NCBI RefSeq assembly: GCF_008329565.1
Contig: NZ_NPKT01000020.1
Location: forward strand, 1 to 64,000
Reading direction: 5' to 3'
Length of the DNA: 64,000 nt
From: Mycolicibacterium sp. P1-5
GTDB lineage: Bacteria; Actinomycetota; Actinomycetes; Mycobacteriales; Mycobacteriaceae
This document shows, piece after piece, positions 1 through 6,482 of the stretch. The notes beneath the pieces are model-generated. The model was not told where the DNA came from, did no database searches, and worked only from the letters and a program-made list of their open reading frames with translations. Position numbers and translations under genes: made by a program. How positions within the stretch are numbered: the stretch's first letter is position 1; each line of letters starts with the position of its first letter.

Positions 1-142
1 TGATCGCCAGAAGTGCTTGGACGCAGGCGCTTCGGACTATGTCACCAAACCGGTCGACATGGATCAACTGACATCGGTGCTGCGGGTATGGCTCGGCAGT
101 CGGCTGCGGGGCCGCAAGGGGGCGGCAAACACCAATGAGTAA
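1..142 (+). CDS. Response regulator receiver domain, C-terminal fragment
   Basis: The gene runs in from the left edge and ends at the TAA at 140-142. The visible 46 residues contain ASDYVTKPVD, the conserved Lys-Pro strand and loop of a CheY-like receiver domain, followed by the last helix (DQLTSVLRVWL) and a short basic tail. No output domain follows, so this is a stand-alone receiver or the tail of a hybrid histidine kinase. The next start codon overlaps its end (ATGAGTAA at 135), which indicates translational coupling. In this family the phosphorylated Asp would lie upstream of the window. Identification as a receiver is firm; its partner is unknown. Confidence 0.75.
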   Translation, partial: DRQKCLDAGASDYVTKPVDMDQLTSVLRVWLGSRLRGRKGAANTNE

Positions 143-203
143 CCCCGCCGAGAAGGACCCGGCTCGCTCCAAGGAACTGACCGCGATCGAAGCCGAGGTA
201 TAA
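135..203 (+). pseudogene. 22-codon remnant of a coupled gene, cut near the island edge
   Basis: An ATG overlaps the end of the receiver gene and opens a frame of only 22 codons, ending ...ELTAIEAEV-stop at 201-203. The overlap argues that translation here is real and that a longer gene has been truncated. The end resembles the start of CheR-type methyltransferases (ELTAIE- followed by LLLEA and a tyrosine-rich stretch), but the match is too short to be sure. The stop falls where sequence resembling the integrase-proximal side of the island's right end begins. The gene was therefore probably lost by deletion or insertion at the tRNA-Arg integration hotspot. It could also be a genuine micro-ORF. 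Confidence 0.35.
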
Positions 204-253
204 ACGCCGAAAGCGACGACCGACCTTATTCAATAGCGTTAAACACCACCTCC

Positions 254-296
254 GACCAGCGCCCCAGGCAGGAATCGAACCTGCGACCTAGGGATT
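254..296. repeat. attL: duplicated 3' half of tRNA-Arg
   Basis: This 43-bp segment matches 11818-11860 with a single mismatch (A266 versus C11830), including a 30-bp identical core at 267-296. It corresponds to the T-arm, variable loop and 3' side of the anticodon arm of the tRNA-Arg at the other end. No 5' half of a tRNA is present here, so it is the displaced copy left after integration. Weaker similarity continues leftward (about 200-253) to the sequence just inside the right end. Confidence 0.8.
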
Positions 297-305
297 TGGA
301 ATCTG
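292..305. repeat. 14-bp repeat overlapping attL, copy 1
   Basis: GGATTTGGAATCTG occurs here and again at 4357-4370. In both places it lies upstream of a copy of the 41-bp direct repeat, at different spacing (109 bp here, 21 bp there). This suggests the two sites derive from related element ends. Confidence 0.6.
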
Positions 306-414
306 GGGCGCCGATGGATTCCCGAAAATTGCCGGTTTGCACTGTTAGACAGCGGGTTTCGCTTCTGGCTGATGCCGCCCGAATGTGGCTGAATCCGGTC
401 GATTCTTGGTCATA

Positions 415-455
415 AGCGCCGAATAAACGGCAACGCTCCGGATCGTCGTCGCGGA
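415..455. repeat. 41-bp perfect direct repeat, left copy
   Basis: The 41 bases at 415-455 are identical to 4392-4432. The repeat starts AGCGCCGAATAAACGGC and contains a small dyad (GCCG-AATAAA-CGGC). A shortened version, CGCCGAATAAACG, also occurs just after the integrase at the right end (11768-11780). The two copies flank the three-gene Ig/HlyD cassette exactly, so they could be element ends, integrase arm sites or substrates for homologous deletion of 3977 bp. Confidence 0.85.
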
Positions 456-891
456 CTCTAACCGTCCCGGCGGAACAGGTCGCCGGACGTGCCGGCAGGG
501 CGCAGGTGGGTTGAGCGGTGGTGCCTCTTGTCGCCCCACCCAGCATCCCAAAATTGACGGCGGGGGCGCTATCCTCGGATTGGCGCGGGTACCGCAGTAG
601 TACCCTGTTGCGTCAATTGATGCTGCGACCGTTCGGCGTTGGGATAGATTGACGCGACCCCGGGCATCGCGACGCGGGCATACAGACCGGCATCTCATGG
701 CCCACGCCCGCCTCGTCGTCGTGGGAGTCTCGGAACCGCACGTCCTCCGCAGTGGTTGGGGGGAGTTTCATGACCGGAGTGGTGCAGTTCGAGTACCCAC
801 ACAGCGCCCGCCACTGTTGCTTCATGCTTGCGCGGCGACCTGTTGCGGACAGCCTGGTGGCATTGGCCTACACGCGGTCCTGCGCGAGAAG

Positions 892-2637
892 TCATCGGTA
901 CCGGGTGGGAAGATCGGGCAACGAGCTTGGGGGGGCTGTCGGGGCGTCGCCGGGGAAACCGACGAGTCGGACCGTGAAGGGCTCACCGACGGCGACGTCA
1001 GCCGCTTCGAGGCCTCTGACGAGTTGGCTGCCGATCGATCTATTTACCTTTGCGTTGCCGAAGTAGAACGTGGTGCCCTGTCCGTCGGACAAGTAGTTGC
1101 CGGCCGCGATGGAGTCCAAGGGGTGCATCGCGTCCAGACCGGTCAGGTCCATCCCAGCGGCGAGCATCCATTTTCGGGCCGCGACACGGAAGGCTGCGTC
1201 GGTGGTCAGCCTCTCGCCTCGGATCAGAAAGCCTAAGTCTTCTTGCGCCATTTCGAGATTCGCACCAAGGAAGACCGCGCTCTCGGGGCTGAGGGCGAGC
1301 ACTTCGTTGTAGGTGATGGTGATCTCCGGGGGACGGGTGAAAACGGTCCAGTCGTTTAGACCGGCGCTGCCGCCGGTCCTCTGCAGGTTGGCGCCGACAT
1401 CCACCACAGACTCGACGGCGTTCTCGATGCGGGGGGCGGCCATGGAGCCGACTTCAGCGGCCTCACCCATGGTGGCGAGCTTGAGGAATCCGCCGCTGGC
1501 CAGCGGCACGCCGACGTCGGCGATCGCGGCGGCGACCTTGGCGGCTTGGTCGTCGTATGTTAGGTCGCGTACCGCATCGCGGACGACGTCGTGGGTCAGG
1601 GTTTCGGCGTCGTTGCCGAGCATGCGTTGAAAGCCGGTGTAGGCGTTGTCCAGACCGTTGCCGGCGATCCCGAGGCCAGCCAGGAAACCGATGCCCGATT
1701 CGGCAGTGACGAAGGCGAACTCCACTCCTCTAGCGGCCTGAGCCAGACCGCCGATCGTCTGGAGTGCACCGAATACCGGCGCCAGGACGTGTGACGTGGC
1801 GAGCTCGGCTTGCCGAAAACCGTCCCCGATCGCAGATCCCAGCTGCCCGATCGAGTTGAATTGGACGTCGAGGTTGCCTACGGCGCCTTCCCAGGACGAC
1901 GCCAGTCCGTCGGCCAGGAATTCGCCGATGCTTCTGCCGGGCAAGGGAACCTCGTCTGGCCCGGCGTTGGATTGGGTCGCGGCGTAGTGGTCCAGCCCGT
2001 CGTTCTGCACCGACTGCGGGATGCCCGAGAGGTCGATCGGTGGCATGGCGTAGACATCGAGAATGGCGTTCTGCACGGATTGAGGAACGCCGGAGAAGTC
2101 GACCGGCGGCGTGGAATAGACGTCGGCGATGAAACCGCGGATCGATGCGTCCGCTGCAGCCGGCACCCCGGTGTAGGGGTCAGCGGCAGTGCGACCGGTG
2201 AACGGATCTACCGGAGGCTGCCCGGTGAACGGGTCGACGTTCGATCCCGCTGCGGGGCCACTGCTTCCGCGTTCCGGCAAGTCTGGGCTCATGGGGTCAG
2301 TAGTGGGCGGCACCCCAACCGGCACGGCGGGTGGGGCGACGGGAGGCGGAGCAACCGGTGCCGCCGTGACGATGATGCTGATGCCGGTGGATCCGGTCTC
2401 CGCGGTGTCGAGATCCTCGAACTCAGCGGCCAATGCGTGCGATCCGACCGGGAGTCCGCCCGAAACGAGCAGTGACGCCAAGCCGTCTCCGTCGGTGCCT
2501 TGTGTCGGCGCGATGATCCCGTCGACGCTGAACTGAACGGTGGCATTCGCCGGTGCCGGGGACACGGTGGCCAGGACCGTAATGCCCTCGCCCTCTTGCG
2601 GATCGGGCGGCGAGCATTCGAGCTGGATGGTCGCCAC
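892..2637 (-). CDS. Ig-like / pretoxin-like multidomain protein, possible toxin
   Basis: This 581-aa protein belongs to no family I can name with certainty. Residues 4-90 look like a bacterial Ig-like (Big) domain. Residues 91-130 are Pro-rich, and 135-157 carry three D-P-[FY]-T-G motifs. Residues 168-218 hold a tandem repeat (DVY-PP-D-SG-PQSVQN). A hydrophobic, Gly/Ala-rich stretch at 280-395 resembles the pretoxin region of polymorphic toxins. The C-terminal 135 residues contain R484/R488, MHPLD (H505) and VNRSIGSQ (N532), reminiscent of His-Me-finger nuclease tips; this is inference. There is no Sec signal or lipobox. The start is a GTG with weak ribosome binding, 15 bp after the HlyD-like gene, so it is probably coupled as the last gene of a three-gene operon. 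No immunity gene is obvious. Confidence 0.6.
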   Translation of the reverse strand: MATIQLECSPPDPQEGEGITVLATVSPAPANATVQFSVDGIIAPTQGTDGDGLASLLVSGGLPVGSHALAAEFEDLDTAETGSTGISIIVTAAPVAPPPVAPPAVPVGVPPTTDPMSPDLPERGSSGPAAGSNVDPFTGQPPVDPFTGRTAADPYTGVPAAADASIRGFIADVYSTPPVDFSGVPQSVQNAILDVYAMPPIDLSGIPQSVQNDGLDHYAATQSNAGPDEVPLPGRSIGEFLADGLASSWEGAVGNLDVQFNSIGQLGSAIGDGFRQAELATSHVLAPVFGALQTIGGLAQAARGVEFAFVTAESGIGFLAGLGIAGNGLDNAYTGFQRMLGNDAETLTHDVVRDAVRDLTYDDQAAKVAAAIADVGVPLASGGFLKLATMGEAAEVGSMAAPRIENAVESVVDVGANLQRTGGSAGLNDWTVFTRPPEITITYNEVLALSPESAVFLGANLEMAQEDLGFLIRGERLTTDAAFRVAARKWMLAAGMDLTGLDAMHPLDSIAAGNYLSDGQGTTFYFGNAKVNRSIGSQLVRGLEAADVAVGEPFTVRLVGFPGDAPTAPPSSLPDLPTRYR

Positions 2638-2652
2638 GGGGCGCCGTCGTCG

Positions 2653-3885
2653 TCAGCCGACCGTGACGGTGGTGCCGTCGAAGTCGAAGTTGTAGTTGAT
2701 CGGGAACTTCGCCACGCCGTCGGCATCGCGGTTGGCGCAAGCGATCAGCACGTCCCACAACTGGTCCTCGGAGTCGTGGCCGCGCACGGCCACGACCTTT
2801 CCCGTCACAGTCAGCTGCTGCGTTGAATCGAACAATCTCGTGCCGATCGTGACGTCCTGCCCGATACGGAGCAGACCGGGGTATTTCAGCGTTCCGACCA
2901 GCAGAACTTCGGCGTCGTTCTCGACCCGGACCACCGCTTGGGCGGTGCGCACACTATCGCCGAGGTTGCGGAAGACTCCAGTGACGACGCCGTCGATGGG
3001 CGAGGTCAGCAAGGTGTCGATGTAGGCGAGCTGCAGTCTCTTGACGTCGAGATCGATGGACCGCAGGTCGTTCTTGAAGTACTGCAGCCCTCCACCGCCC
3101 CACGACTTCCCGTCCAGTTCGGAGCTGCCGCAGGCGTAGTTGGTGGCGGCAAGCGCCGCGAGGCGCTCGTCGATCAGACTGATCTGCGCTCTATGCAACT
3201 GCGCGTCGTTCTCGAAGGACGGGGCCCGATACTCCTGCCCCGAGGTACGTGTGGTGGGCACCCAGGTCTGCGTGGTCCCAACAATCTGCCCGGTGGAGGT
3301 CACACTTCCCTTGACGACATCGTTGACCATGTTGTTGGTCTCGCTGTAGTTGTCGGCCATGTAATGGTCGTGAAGGCGGTCGTGCTGGCCCTGGGAAAGC
3401 CCCGCAAGAGCTTGCAGACGTCCAAGTTTGGCGGTCGGCTCGTCACGCGCGTACGCCTTGAGGGTCGCCTGATACACGCCGTTTTCGAACTTCTGAATCC
3501 ACACGTTTTCGCGTTGCGCGACACCCTTGTCGACCGCAGCCTTGAGATGCTCGGCGCGGAGTTCGAACAACACATAGGGCTGAAGTAGTTGGTGGATGGC
3601 CGCCGAGTCGTACTTCAGGCGACCCCAGCCGAGTGGCTGGGGTCCAGCGGCGGTATCTGTCTCAACAACCGCACCGAAGTGACCTTTGGAGTACTTCTGT
3701 ACCTTGAACGCCGGCACGATGACATCACCCAGCACGCCGTACACCTCGTTCAGGTCGAACGCCTTGACCTGTTTGCCGAGCAGGTGGACGTCGCTTTGCG
3801 CGCCAATGATGCCGTCGATTGGAAAGGCGAGGTCAACCGATTGCAGGGGTCGGACCCTGAGGTTGATGGCGCGTGCTGTCGTCAT
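2653..3885 (-). CDS. Soluble HlyD-like (biotinyl-lipoyl) adaptor protein
   Basis: This 410-aa protein has a split barrel-sandwich typical of HlyD/membrane-fusion adaptors. The first half is at residues 12-45 (FPIDGIIG, LLGKQVKAFDL). Helical hairpin segments follow at about 223-248 and 268-292, and the second half is at 293-350 (TSPIDGVVTGVFRNLGDSV). A beta-rich end follows (356-410). Unlike secretion adaptors it has no N-terminal membrane helix or signal peptide, and no ABC transporter or outer-membrane partner is nearby. The start is ATG 3885, chosen because GAAGGAG lies 8 nt upstream; an in-frame extension to 4290 would overlap the previous gene and lacks such a site. It is the middle gene of the cassette. 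Family assignment is fairly safe; the role is unknown, and it could assemble into a ring or scaffold for its neighbour. Confidence 0.7.
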   Translation of the reverse strand: MTTARAINLRVRPLQSVDLAFPIDGIIGAQSDVHLLGKQVKAFDLNEVYGVLGDVIVPAFKVQKYSKGHFGAVVETDTAAGPQPLGWGRLKYDSAAIHQLLQPYVLFELRAEHLKAAVDKGVAQRENVWIQKFENGVYQATLKAYARDEPTAKLGRLQALAGLSQGQHDRLHDHYMADNYSETNNMVNDVVKGSVTSTGQIVGTTQTWVPTTRTSGQEYRAPSFENDAQLHRAQISLIDERLAALAATNYACGSSELDGKSWGGGGLQYFKNDLRSIDLDVKRLQLAYIDTLLTSPIDGVVTGVFRNLGDSVRTAQAVVRVENDAEVLLVGTLKYPGLLRIGQDVTIGTRLFDSTQQLTVTGKVVAVRGHDSEDQLWDVLIACANRDADGVAKFPINYNFDFDGTTVTVG

Positions 3886-3935
3886 CGTATGGACTCCTTC
3901 GATGAACGCATGGCGGCGGGCAAGGTTTCCCCGGC

Positions 3936-4238
3936 TTAGGCAGGTAGTGGGGGCGATAGGTGCGGACTGATGATCGTGCACGCCACGTTGGTGTCGCCGA
4001 CGCAAGTCGCAGCGACGCCGCGCAGGCCGAGTAGGGGAGTGGTATAGCACTCCCCGGGCAACAGGGTGCCGATCGTCTTGCCGGGTCCTCCCAAGACGGT
4101 CTCCGAGGTGAGGGTGACCGGGTCGCCGGCGAGGTCGTTGCGCACCGAAAGCAGCAGAGGCCACTCGAGATTCACCGAGATCCCAGCCGAACCCCAGAGG
4201 TAAACCTTGTCTCGAACCTTTACTTGATACTCGTACAC
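3936..4238 (-). CDS. Small beta-rich protein, first gene of the cassette
   Basis: The 100-aa product is unrecognised. It is rich in alternating hydrophobic and polar residues, predicting a beta-sandwich, with two cysteines (GECYTT and ATCVGD) that might pair and a third in the C-terminal strand (VACTI), then a Pro-rich tail. It has no signal peptide or membrane helix. The start is a GTG at 4238 with GAGGA about 9 nt upstream. It is 50 bp ahead of the HlyD-like gene on the same strand and is the promoter-proximal member of a three-gene operon. It is divergent from the toxin-antitoxin genes across 268 bp. It could be a structural partner or an immunity-like subunit; nothing in the sequence decides this. 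Confidence 0.55.
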   Translation of the reverse strand: MYEYQVKVRDKVYLWGSAGISVNLEWPLLLSVRNDLAGDPVTLTSETVLGGPGKTIGTLLPGECYTTPLLGLRGVAATCVGDTNVACTIISPHLSPPLPA

Positions 4239-4356
4239 GTCGGCACGTCCTCGAAACGGCTACACGTTGGGCCGCGAATGGCGGGCACACGCGAGTTCAT
4301 GAGTGTCGAACCAGCCGCAGAGTCGATCTTCCCACCTTTGTCGGTTGCATGATCGC

Positions 4357-4370
4357 GGATTTGGAATCTG
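4357..4370. repeat. 14-bp repeat, copy 2
   Basis: Second copy of GGATTTGGAATCTG (first at 292-305). It sits 21 bp ahead of the right 41-bp repeat in the divergent intergenic region. Confidence 0.6.
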
Positions 4371-4391
4371 AGTCTCTGGGCCATTCCGATG

Positions 4392-4432
4392 AGCGCCGAA
4401 TAAACGGCAACGCTCCGGATCGTCGTCGCGGA
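4392..4432. repeat. 41-bp perfect direct repeat, right copy
   Basis: Identical to 415-455. It lies between the divergent promoters of the Ig/HlyD cassette and the MNT/HEPN pair, marking the right boundary of a 3977-bp unit. Confidence 0.85.
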
Positions 4433-4454
4433 GTGAGTGCGTGAACTCTGACTT

Positions 4455-4470
4455 CCGTACTATAGTACGG
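4455..4470. promoter_or_regulatory. Operator palindrome 1 of the MNT/HEPN operon
   Basis: CCGTACTATAGTACGG is a perfect 16-bp palindrome, 36 bp before the GTG start at 4507. Its core TATAGT could also act as a -10 element. With the second palindrome its centre-to-centre spacing is 20 bp, about two helical turns, so a dimeric repressor would bind both on one DNA face. Confidence 0.75.
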
Positions 4471-4474
4471 GTAA

Positions 4475-4490
4475 GCCAACTATAGTTGGC
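4475..4490. promoter_or_regulatory. Operator palindrome 2 of the MNT/HEPN operon
   Basis: GCCAACTATAGTTGGC is a perfect 16-bp palindrome sharing the ACTATAGT core with the site at 4455-4470. It ends 5 bp before the GGAGG ribosome-binding site. Binding of the winged-helix antitoxin here would block transcription and possibly translation. Confidence 0.75.
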
Positions 4491-4506
4491 AACTTGGAGG
4501 TGCGCC

Positions 4507-5136
4507 GTGGAGCTGAGTCGCCCATTCGCGACGGTCACGCCAACTTTGGATGGCGATGTCCTCGCTGTGTTGGCAGCGCACGGTGTCACGTTCACAACCG
4601 GTCAGATCCACCGGGTTCTGAATTCCCACTCCGAGGAAGGTATTCGGAAGGTCCTTGCCAGACTCGTCTTACAGGGCGTTGTCCACTCAGAACGCGTCGG
4701 CAATGCGTTTGCTTACCGCCTGAACACAGCGCATCTCGCGGCAGGGCCGATTCTAGAGCTGGCGAAACTCTCTGACACGTTCCTCAAGCGGCTCGAGGAA
4801 GAGCTCGGCCGGTGGCAGCGCCCGCCTGTATACGCCGCAGTGTTCGGCTCAGCTGTGCGCGGCACTATGACGCTGTATAGCGATGTCGACCTGTTCCTCG
4901 TCAGCGCGAGGGGTACGCCCGAGGCCGTGTGGGCGCAGCAGGTGAATGAGCTTGCTTCGGCGGTCACGTCCTGGACGGGCAATGACGCACGTGTTGTGGA
5001 GTACTCGGAGATCGACCTCAAGCGCGCGAAGGCCGAGCCCATGGTGCAAGAGGTCCTGGAGCATGGGCTAACCGTGGCCGGATCGCGTGCGTGGCTTCTC
5101 AAACAAGTGAAGCGCGGCCGCGCAGGAAACAGGTGA
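4507..5136 (+). CDS. Winged-helix / minimal nucleotidyltransferase antitoxin (MNT)
   Basis: The 209-aa protein has a winged-helix DNA-binding domain (about 15-75) fused to a minimal nucleotidyltransferase domain. The latter shows the family signature GS(114-115)-x2-RG and SDVDL (D126, D128), with a third acidic residue probably E165. In MntA-type antitoxins this fold AMPylates the cognate HEPN toxin; the wing domain suggests it also represses its own operon. The start is GTG 4507, 6 nt after GGAGG; an upstream ATG would place this site inside the gene. The HEPN-like gene follows after 3 bp. Two perfect palindromes precede it. Mnt/HEPN is a known type VII toxin-antitoxin class; this wHTH-fused form is an actinobacterial variant. 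Confidence 0.8.
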   Translation: MELSRPFATVTPTLDGDVLAVLAAHGVTFTTGQIHRVLNSHSEEGIRKVLARLVLQGVVHSERVGNAFAYRLNTAHLAAGPILELAKLSDTFLKRLEEELGRWQRPPVYAAVFGSAVRGTMTLYSDVDLFLVSARGTPEAVWAQQVNELASAVTSWTGNDARVVEYSEIDLKRAKAEPMVQEVLEHGLTVAGSRAWLLKQVKRGRAGNR

Positions 5137-5139
5137 TCG

Positions 5140-5526
5140 ATGAGCGAACGCACGAGGCCCAGCACCGGGGCCATCCGACGCGGCCGGTTCAAAAAAGCTA
5201 TCGAGTTCCTTGATGGTGCGATCCTCATCGAGGAAGAGATGCCGGATGCGGCCGTCTCCCTCTTGGTCAACGCGGGCATCGCGGCCGCCGACGTCATATG
5301 CGGTGTGCGCCTTGGTATATACGCCGCCGGTGAGAACCACAACGAGGCAATTGCGTTACTGGCGAAGGCCGATGCCGGGGCGGAAGGACATCTGCGCGCG
5401 CTGTTGAATGTGAAGTCCAAGGTGTCGTATACCCACCAGTCGGCAACTGCGGATGAGCGCAAACGGTCGAGACGCGCAGCCGAGGCGTTGGTAGAGGCCG
5501 CCCGCCGAGCGGCCGCAACTGGCTGA
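5140..5526 (+). CDS. HEPN-like toxin partner
   Basis: A 128-aa, mainly helical protein that follows the MNT gene by 3 bp. Helices with the A-A-D-x-I/V pattern at 42-60 and a C-terminal block with L-L-x-x-K-x-x-V-x-Y (88-97) resemble small HEPN proteins. The canonical RNase motif R-x4-6-H is not clear: R57 is followed by H67 at a longer spacing, and K92...Y97-T98-H99 occupies the usual place of the C-terminal motif. The catalytic state is therefore uncertain. The Tyr could be the AMPylation target, as in HepT. Position and size support the toxin role; this is inference from context. Confidence 0.65.
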   Translation: MSERTRPSTGAIRRGRFKKAIEFLDGAILIEEEMPDAAVSLLVNAGIAAADVICGVRLGIYAAGENHNEAIALLAKADAGAEGHLRALLNVKSKVSYTHQSATADERKRSRRAAEALVEAARRAAATG

Positions 5527-5680
5527 TCCTGATCACGTCCAGTAGGTGCCCGCGTGGCTGGAGCCCATGGTCACGGTGGCTCTGGGGAGCAGCGTCTGGC
5601 GGTGCTGGACGCCGTGAAAGCCTTTGCACTCCGAGACGATTCAGCCAGCCGTCGTCTCCATCTGACGTCCGCCCGTCCAA

Positions 5681-5712
5681 TTAACTTCACTTAGGTGCAT
5701 ATGTGAAGTTAA
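5681..5712. repeat. Perfect 10-bp inverted repeat
   Basis: TTAACTTCAC and GTGAAGTTAA are separated by 12 bp. The arms are AT-rich compared with the region, so a terminator is unlikely. A protein-binding site or the end of a mobile element fits better. No gene starts close by apart from a tiny frame inside the repeat. Confidence 0.55.
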
Positions 5713-5822
5713 ATCGGAACGCTCGGCATAGGAAGACGACGCCTGAAGTCATCGATGAGCCGATGCTCGGCGCAACTCACGACTGTCAGTCAAACTCCGG
5801 AGTCTCGAAACCTTCATCAAAC

Positions 5823-5968
5823 GGGCCCGCTCGTGAACTACTCAACCGAGGCAAAGCCAACGGCGACGGCGGCATGGAAGCCCTCCGCATCCTCAAACGA
5901 CGACTCTCCGACGTCGTCTACAAGCCTTGCTAACCGACCAAAAGTCGTTGACCGCTATCGCCGCTTGA
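5823..5968 (+). pseudogene. IS110-family transposase C-terminal remnant, frameshifted
   Basis: The segment encodes GPARELLNRGKANG followed by MEALRILKRRLSDVVYK, matching the end of IS110-family (DEDD/transposase_20) transposases as I recall them. The frame shifts at about 5922; in the next frame the tail continues as ALLTDQKSLTAIAA with a stop at 5966-5968. Only about 45 of some 400 codons remain, so it is dead. The 15 bases TCGCCGCTTGACAGA that span its stop codon recur at 6412-6426, hinting at a second tail copy beyond the cold-shock gene. Confidence 0.6.
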
Positions 5969-6017
5969 CAGACGGACCCGGCACACCAATCGATAAAGCT
6001 AAATTGGAGATGTGCAG

Positions 6018-6353
6018 TTGGTAGGAACAATCTGGGAGTGGCACACCGAAGAAGGGTGGGGAGTCATCGACTGTCCCGACACCCCCGGGGGCTGCTTTGC
6101 CCACTTCAGTCACCTTTTTCACGAAGACACTCCCGAGCCAGGGTCCGGTGAAGTCGTGGAAGTTTCCGGTGGCTTCCGTGAGGCATTCGAGGGTGAGACC
6201 GTGGACTTCGACTGGCAACCAACTGCGTACCCCGGCAGCCAAGACGGTTACTCCTTGTCGCCATCACCGTGTGGCCCCGCGGGCGCCCAGCACCACGCCG
6301 CACCATCCGCTATTACAAGGCCGGCGAAAGTCCCTACTATTCAAGGTATTTAG
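6018..6353 (+). CDS. Cold-shock-domain protein
   Basis: A roughly 111-aa protein whose first 75 residues form an OB-fold cold-shock domain. G-T-I-W-E-W-H-x-E-E-G-W-G-V-I corresponds to the RNP1 region, and FAHFSHL to RNP2. It then has a QDGYS motif typical of long actinobacterial variants with the V/I-D-x-P-x-T-P-G-G-C insertion. The C-terminal 35 residues are low complexity. The start is uncertain: GGAG at 6006-6009 is best spaced for TTG 6018, while GTG 6012 is in frame but too close. It would bind single-stranded RNA or DNA. It is flanked by IS110-tail-like sequence on both sides, so it probably arrived as cargo. Confidence 0.7.
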   Translation: MVGTIWEWHTEEGWGVIDCPDTPGGCFAHFSHLFHEDTPEPGSGEVVEVSGGFREAFEGETVDFDWQPTAYPGSQDGYSLSPSPCGPAGAQHHAAPSAITRPAKVPTIQGI

Positions 6354-6482
6354 GTCCAGCTGCCCAATAGTGGCTACGGACGCTCCTCTCTGAACTATTT
6401 ACCGATAGCCGTCGCCGCTTGACAGAGGAGCTAGAGACAGGATCCGGTTGGGCGGTTGGAAACGCAGTGCGGTTCTGACGGG

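Larger units (their letters stand above)
204..891. other. Gene-free left end of the island
   Basis: I see no credible gene here. The stretch contains the left attachment repeat (254-296), a 14-bp repeat (292-305) found again at 4357-4370, and the left copy of a 41-bp direct repeat (415-455). A small hairpin lies at 587-605 (GGGTAC, 7-nt loop, GTACCC). It lies downstream of the cassette gene ending at 892 and could contribute to termination, but it has no T-tract. Open frames present in this stretch are antisense or random. Confidence 0.5.
5527..6017. other. Decayed intergenic stretch with inverted repeat and IS110 tail
   Basis: This stretch holds no intact gene. It has a perfect 10-bp inverted repeat (5681-5690 and 5703-5712) and a short piece of an IS110-family transposase (5823-5968). 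Small open frames starting at 5703 and 5755 are explained by the transposase remnant. Confidence 0.5.

Noticed and set aside
649..1236. 195-codon frame on the plus strand
   Set aside because: Largely antisense to the Ig-like gene with shadow-frame composition; no ribosome-binding site.
3886..4290. N-terminal extension of the HlyD-like gene
   Set aside because: The extra 135 codons are Arg/His-rich, overlap the first cassette gene in another frame, and the strong GAAGGAG site fixes the start at 3885.
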